Shown: positions 60,885 through 64,000 of the stretch, piece by piece
How the letters are laid out: each line of letters starts with the position of its first letter
How positions within the stretch are numbered: position 1 is the first letter of the stretch
DNA from: Lachnospira multipara ATCC 19207
GTDB taxonomy: Bacteria; Bacillota; Clostridia; Lachnospirales; Lachnospiraceae
NCBI RefSeq assembly: GCF_000424105.1
Contig: NZ_AUJG01000002.1
Span: 302,036 to 366,035 of the forward strand
Length of the DNA: 64,000 nt
Reading direction: 5' to 3'
Program-made: the position numbers and the translations under genes
The notes under the pieces: generated by a model
What the model was told of the DNA's origin: nothing
What the model saw: the letters and a program-made list of their open reading frames with translations, nothing else
Databases searched by the model: none

Positions 60885-62849
60885 TTATGACCTTTTTGAA
60901 TAGCCTTTAACTAATGTTAAAGTAACATTATTGTAGCCTGTTCCGCATATGGCCTTACCATCTTCTCTTTTATTAGATGTGAAACTAGCTGAAGTTACTG
61001 TCTGAACATTTCCTGTATCTGTGCTTGATACATAATCATATCCATAGCTATCTATGTAATACCAACTAGATGTAGTTGCCTTATCACCATTTGTAAATAA
61101 AGCCTGGCGTTTATATTGCCAATTAGTTGTTTGATTAGTATTTAAATAGTACCCAATTTGAGTACCACTAGCACTTACACTTCCAAGGCTTGTAACAATC
61201 GGTGTATCTGAATAATAAAAATATCCAGCAGGACTGTCAATTGCCTGATTCTTCCATTGTGGAGCGAAAGGCGAATCTGAATTAGTTGTATTAGCATTTG
61301 GTTTCTCTATATCATTACCATCAGCGTCAGTAAAATGTTTCCATATTGCTACTAGAGTAACTGTTCCATCTGAACTACGAAGGTTTTTAAAATTTTCATT
61401 AGCATTTATATATGACTTTGTACCAATAGCGACACTTGGATCTGTATTAGTATTATTAGTGTAGCCACCATAATTTGAGCCATCATATACTTGCCAACTT
61501 CTAAACTCATAATCTTCTCTAGTTACGCTATCTGGGGCAGTAATAGTTTCATCAAAACGAACTCGCTTATCTGGAATTTGTTTCTCGTTTGCAAGGTTCA
61601 TATCGTAATGAACTGTATATGAGATAGGTTTCCAGATTGTATAAAATGTAATTGTTGTACCATTACTTATATTTGTTCCTGATGACTTTGGTGTAATGGT
61701 TGTACCTACCCTATTTAGTCCTCCAAGGCTTGAACTAAAACTTAGAGAACTATAAGAAGGATTTGTTGACCAGCCAACAAATTCATAACCTGTTCTTGAT
61801 AACGAACTAGCACTAGGCATTGTTATACTATTACCAGCTCTTACATTTTTAATAGTTGTTACACTACCTGTTGGATTTGTTGTAATAGTATCACCATAGA
61901 TATTCTTTGTCGTTACACTTGTTGGGTTTGGATTAAATACAACATCATAGGTGAATTTATAATATATATTTACGGTTGTATCTGCATTTAAAGTCTGCAC
62001 ACCAGTAGACGTAGTACCAATAGTGGTTTCTGTACCATTTTCCACCTTAGTAATCTTATCTACATAGACATTACTTCTATTAGTTCTTGTGGCATTAATA
62101 GAATAAGTATAGCCTTTTGTAACGTTCATACACACATCGCTTTGCCATGCATTTGAATCAGATATTTTAAAATTACCATATGAGCCATCTGTAAATTCCT
62201 GCCATGAAGAACCAGTCCAATATAGTGGATTTACATTTAAAACCTTTTGTTGGTCTGGATCATCTTCCCAAACGATTGTGATAGTGTAATTAGATTTATC
62301 TTCTCTTGTTGTAGGTTGTCTACCTTCATTTTTATCAGCAAGCCAGTCTCCTGCATATATACCACAGTCAACTAAGATTGAATACTTATCTGGCTGATAT
62401 GTAGACATATATCCTGAATCATCTCTAACACCTGCAATCCTTTTACCTTCTGGTGGGTTAGTTACTTGAATATAAAGATATGGAGTATGACTAGTAAAAT
62501 TTCCACTTACAGATGTACTTGAAACATTAGAACCTTCAGGTCCGAAAGTAAAATCTTCTGTCAACTTACCCCAAGTATCCCTACCGTGTTCCTCTAAGGA
62601 CTTCCAAGCTTTTTCTGCCGATGTACCACTACGCATATTTGCTTCATTATCATCCGAATCATACCAGGTAATTGTATATGAACCATTTCCGCCCTCTTGA
62701 TTAATACCAATATAAAAATATGCATTACTTGTATCTAGAGCGTAAACCACCTTAGATGAAATTGTTATGAATAATAACATAATTATAAATGTAACTAGAA
62801 CTAATGACTTCCGACCTTTGTCCTTTTGTGATTGCCATGCTTTTATCAT
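60885..62849 (-). CDS. secreted protein with InlB-type B repeats
   Basis: This 654-residue protein has a signal peptide (basic start, then LVLVTFIIMLLFITISSKVVYA). It is rich in Ser, Thr, Asn and Tyr. Two Listeria-Bacteroides (flg_new) repeat-like units are visible, with GYEFVGWSTNPSYSS and VHYDMNLANEKQIPDKRV to YEFRSWQVYDG. There is no LPxTG motif, SLH domain or C-terminal membrane helix, so it is probably released or held by other surface partners. CTTAGGAGG precedes the ATG. The lipoprotein gene lies upstream on the same strand but ends in its own terminator. Confidence 0.82.
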   Translation of the reverse strand: MIKAWQSQKDKGRKSLVLVTFIIMLLFITISSKVVYALDTSNAYFYIGINQEGGNGSYTITWYDSDDNEANMRSGTSAEKAWKSLEEHGRDTWGKLTEDFTFGPEGSNVSSTSVSGNFTSHTPYLYIQVTNPPEGKRIAGVRDDSGYMSTYQPDKYSILVDCGIYAGDWLADKNEGRQPTTREDKSNYTITIVWEDDPDQQKVLNVNPLYWTGSSWQEFTDGSYGNFKISDSNAWQSDVCMNVTKGYTYSINATRTNRSNVYVDKITKVENGTETTIGTTSTGVQTLNADTTVNIYYKFTYDVVFNPNPTSVTTKNIYGDTITTNPTGSVTTIKNVRAGNSITMPSASSLSRTGYEFVGWSTNPSYSSLSFSSSLGGLNRVGTTITPKSSGTNISNGTTITFYTIWKPISYTVHYDMNLANEKQIPDKRVRFDETITAPDSVTREDYEFRSWQVYDGSNYGGYTNNTNTDPSVAIGTKSYINANENFKNLRSSDGTVTLVAIWKHFTDADGNDIEKPNANTTNSDSPFAPQWKNQAIDSPAGYFYYSDTPIVTSLGSVSASGTQIGYYLNTNQTTNWQYKRQALFTNGDKATTSSWYYIDSYGYDYVSSTDTGNVQTVTSASFTSNKREDGKAICGTGYNNVTLTLVKGYSKRS

Positions 62850-62918
62850 ATTAACCTCCTAAGATTTATTTTTTGAGTATTATCACCTCAAAATAAATAT
62901 AGAAGATTAAAATAAAAA

Positions 62919-62944
62919 ATAGCTACCTCAAAAGAGATAGCTAT
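62919..62944 (-). terminator. terminator after the lipoprotein gene
   Basis: On the minus strand ATAGCTATCTC (62944-62934) pairs with GAGGTAGCTAT (62929-62919) with one G-U pair, loop TTTT, followed by TTTTTTATTTT. Confidence 0.88.
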
Positions 62945-62957
62945 ATATAATAAATAT

Positions 62958-64000
62958 TTAGTCTATTCCATAGTCTAAGGCTGCTCTCCACACAGAAGCT
63001 AGTGCATTTTCAAAGCCTTCATCCTCTGGGGAAAATCTACTTTCCATACTCATACGAGCGATAGTGTTATCTTTATTAAAGACATAAAACCTACCCTTAG
63101 CTGTTGGAGAACCATTTGAATGTCTCTTGAAGTATATTTGTGGATTACTAGTAGGCTCTAAAACATCCCATGTTAATTTCCAACTATCTGTTAAATCACG
63201 ACCATCAATTAAATGAATAGCTGTAATATAAGGGCTTGTTGCTGAACCTTCTGAAATATCACTAGAGCTTGTATCTACTGAATCAGATGTATCATTTGCA
63301 ACTTCATTAGATGAAGAATTATTATTAGCATTTGAGTTAGTAGTTACATTAGGAGAACTATTTGAGTTTGAAGCCTGTGCCTTAGCCTGTGCATCTGCCT
63401 GAGCCTTAGCTGCAGCTTCTTCGGCTTTCTTTTCTTCTTGTTCAATCATATATGTTGCATATTCTGATGCTGTGTAGAACTTTAAACCATCATCTGTTGT
63501 AAGTACATTAGTTACTACATCCTTATCAACATCAAAACATACACAGAAGTACATATATACGCTAAAGTGTGTTGTTTCAAAAGTTACTGTATTATCTTCA
63601 TAAGTTGTATTACAAGCTTCAAGTGTGTTTGTGTCTGGATTGTAATAATAGACTCTATATTCTGTTGTATACCCCTCTGGAGCATTTAATTTATCTAATG
63701 TCTTAGTAATAGAAACTGTTCCATTTGGCTGAACCTTATTGTTATTAGCGTCTGTCATATTCAAATCAAATGACTTAACTGATGTATAACCGCCATCAAG
63801 ACCTGCATTTGTAATTGCAGTAGTCATATCAGCAGTTACTTCAACTTCTGATGAATTAAATGTAAGACCTTCAAGCTTAATGCCCTCAATGCTTGAACCA
63901 TCTGCACTTGTAAGAGTATCAGGAGTTGCTTCAGTTACGACCTCTGTTACATTTTCTGATGTATTTTTCTTTGTTCCACATGCTGTTAAAAGACTTGATA
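62958..64000 (-). CDS. surface lipoprotein (N-terminus beyond the window)
   Basis: The frame is open to the right edge. Just inside it reads SSLLTACGTKKNTSE, a lipobox (LTAC) followed by a polar linker, so the signal peptide is cut by the edge and the mature protein begins at that cysteine. Then comes a beta-rich region (about 100 residues from GSSIEGIKLEGLTF), an Ala/Glu/Lys helix (EKKAEEAAAKAQADAQAKAQ), an Asn/Ser low-complexity linker and a C-terminal domain with ITAIHLIDGRDLTDSWKLTW. I do not recognise the domains. It is probably exposed on the cell surface. Confidence 0.85.
   Translation of the reverse strand, partial: SSLLTACGTKKNTSENVTEVVTEATPDTLTSADGSSIEGIKLEGLTFNSSEVEVTADMTTAITNAGLDGGYTSVKSFDLNMTDANNNKVQPNGTVSITKTLDKLNAPEGYTTEYRVYYYNPDTNTLEACNTTYEDNTVTFETTHFSVYMYFCVCFDVDKDVVTNVLTTDDGLKFYTASEYATYMIEQEEKKAEEAAAKAQADAQAKAQASNSNSSPNVTTNSNANNNSSSNEVANDTSDSVDTSSSDISEGSATSPYITAIHLIDGRDLTDSWKLTWDVLEPTSNPQIYFKRHSNGSPTAKGRFYVFNKDNTIARMSMESRFSPEDEGFENALASVWRAALDYGID

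Noticed and set aside
1..64000. CRISPR arrays, tRNA and rRNA genes, insertion sequences
   Set aside because: No spaced direct repeats, no tRNA-like cloverleaf with GTTCGA arm, no rRNA sequence and no transposase were seen on reading either strand.

Overview
The window is a stretch of AT-rich bacterial chromosome that reads as a low-GC, anaerobic-type Firmicute of the class Clostridia, most likely Lachnospiraceae. The grounds are strong AGGAGG-type ribosome binding sites, a short HisG with HisZ, an L27 with a removable N-terminal extension next to its Prp protease, endonuclease-type MutL beside MutS, GerW and DUF2953 (sporulation-linked families), DUF4321, and a radC-mreBCD-PBP2-minCDE-rodA-mgsA gene order. 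This placement is inference from gene content, not a database match. I see no tRNA, rRNA, CRISPR array, insertion sequence or prophage.

Layout. 1-4889: histidine genes hisZ (cut by the left edge), hisG, hisD, hisB and a hisA-hisI fusion. 4980-12770: RNase E/G, a PAP2 phosphatase, a GH4 glycosidase, then the ribosome and GTPase cluster rplU-prp-rpmA-obgE-yhbY-nadD-yqeK-rsfS. 12880-16813: the SOS block lexA and a divergent YneA-like LysM protein, a divergent DEAD-box helicase and a Xer-type recombinase, bracketed by two near-identical palindromes. 16923-28456 (minus): mgsA, rodA, minEDC, PBP2, mreDCB, radC, DUF4321 and a PLP enzyme. 28479-36812: miaA, mutL, mutS, miaB, fthC and DUF896, with two GC-rich multi-hairpin elements between genes. 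36840-44240: an unknown protein, proB, two FAD oxidoreductases, a YbeY-cytidine deaminase fusion, phoH and rpsU. 44374-52914: alaS, a new small membrane ORF, a broken MutS-family gene, deoD, apt, a small unknown and recG. 53017-60822: fakA-like DAK2 protein, asp23, rpmB, gerW, DUF2953, two unknown genes, lysA and an orphan antitoxin-like ORF. 60885-64000: a secreted protein with InlB-type repeats and a surface lipoprotein cut by the right edge.

How it fits together. Most of the window is housekeeping: histidine and lysine synthesis, ribosome assembly and RNA processing, DNA repair with SOS control, purine salvage, and the elongation and division-site machinery of a rod-shaped cell. Nearly everything from 16.9 kb onward is on the minus strand in long operons separated by clear intrinsic terminators. 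The parts most worth a second look are the two multi-hairpin intergenic elements (one with mutually exclusive hairpins between mutS and mutL), the two gene fusions, the RNase E/G leader hairpin that hides its own ribosome binding site, a likely leaderless gene at 59008, and the doubly broken MutS-family gene.
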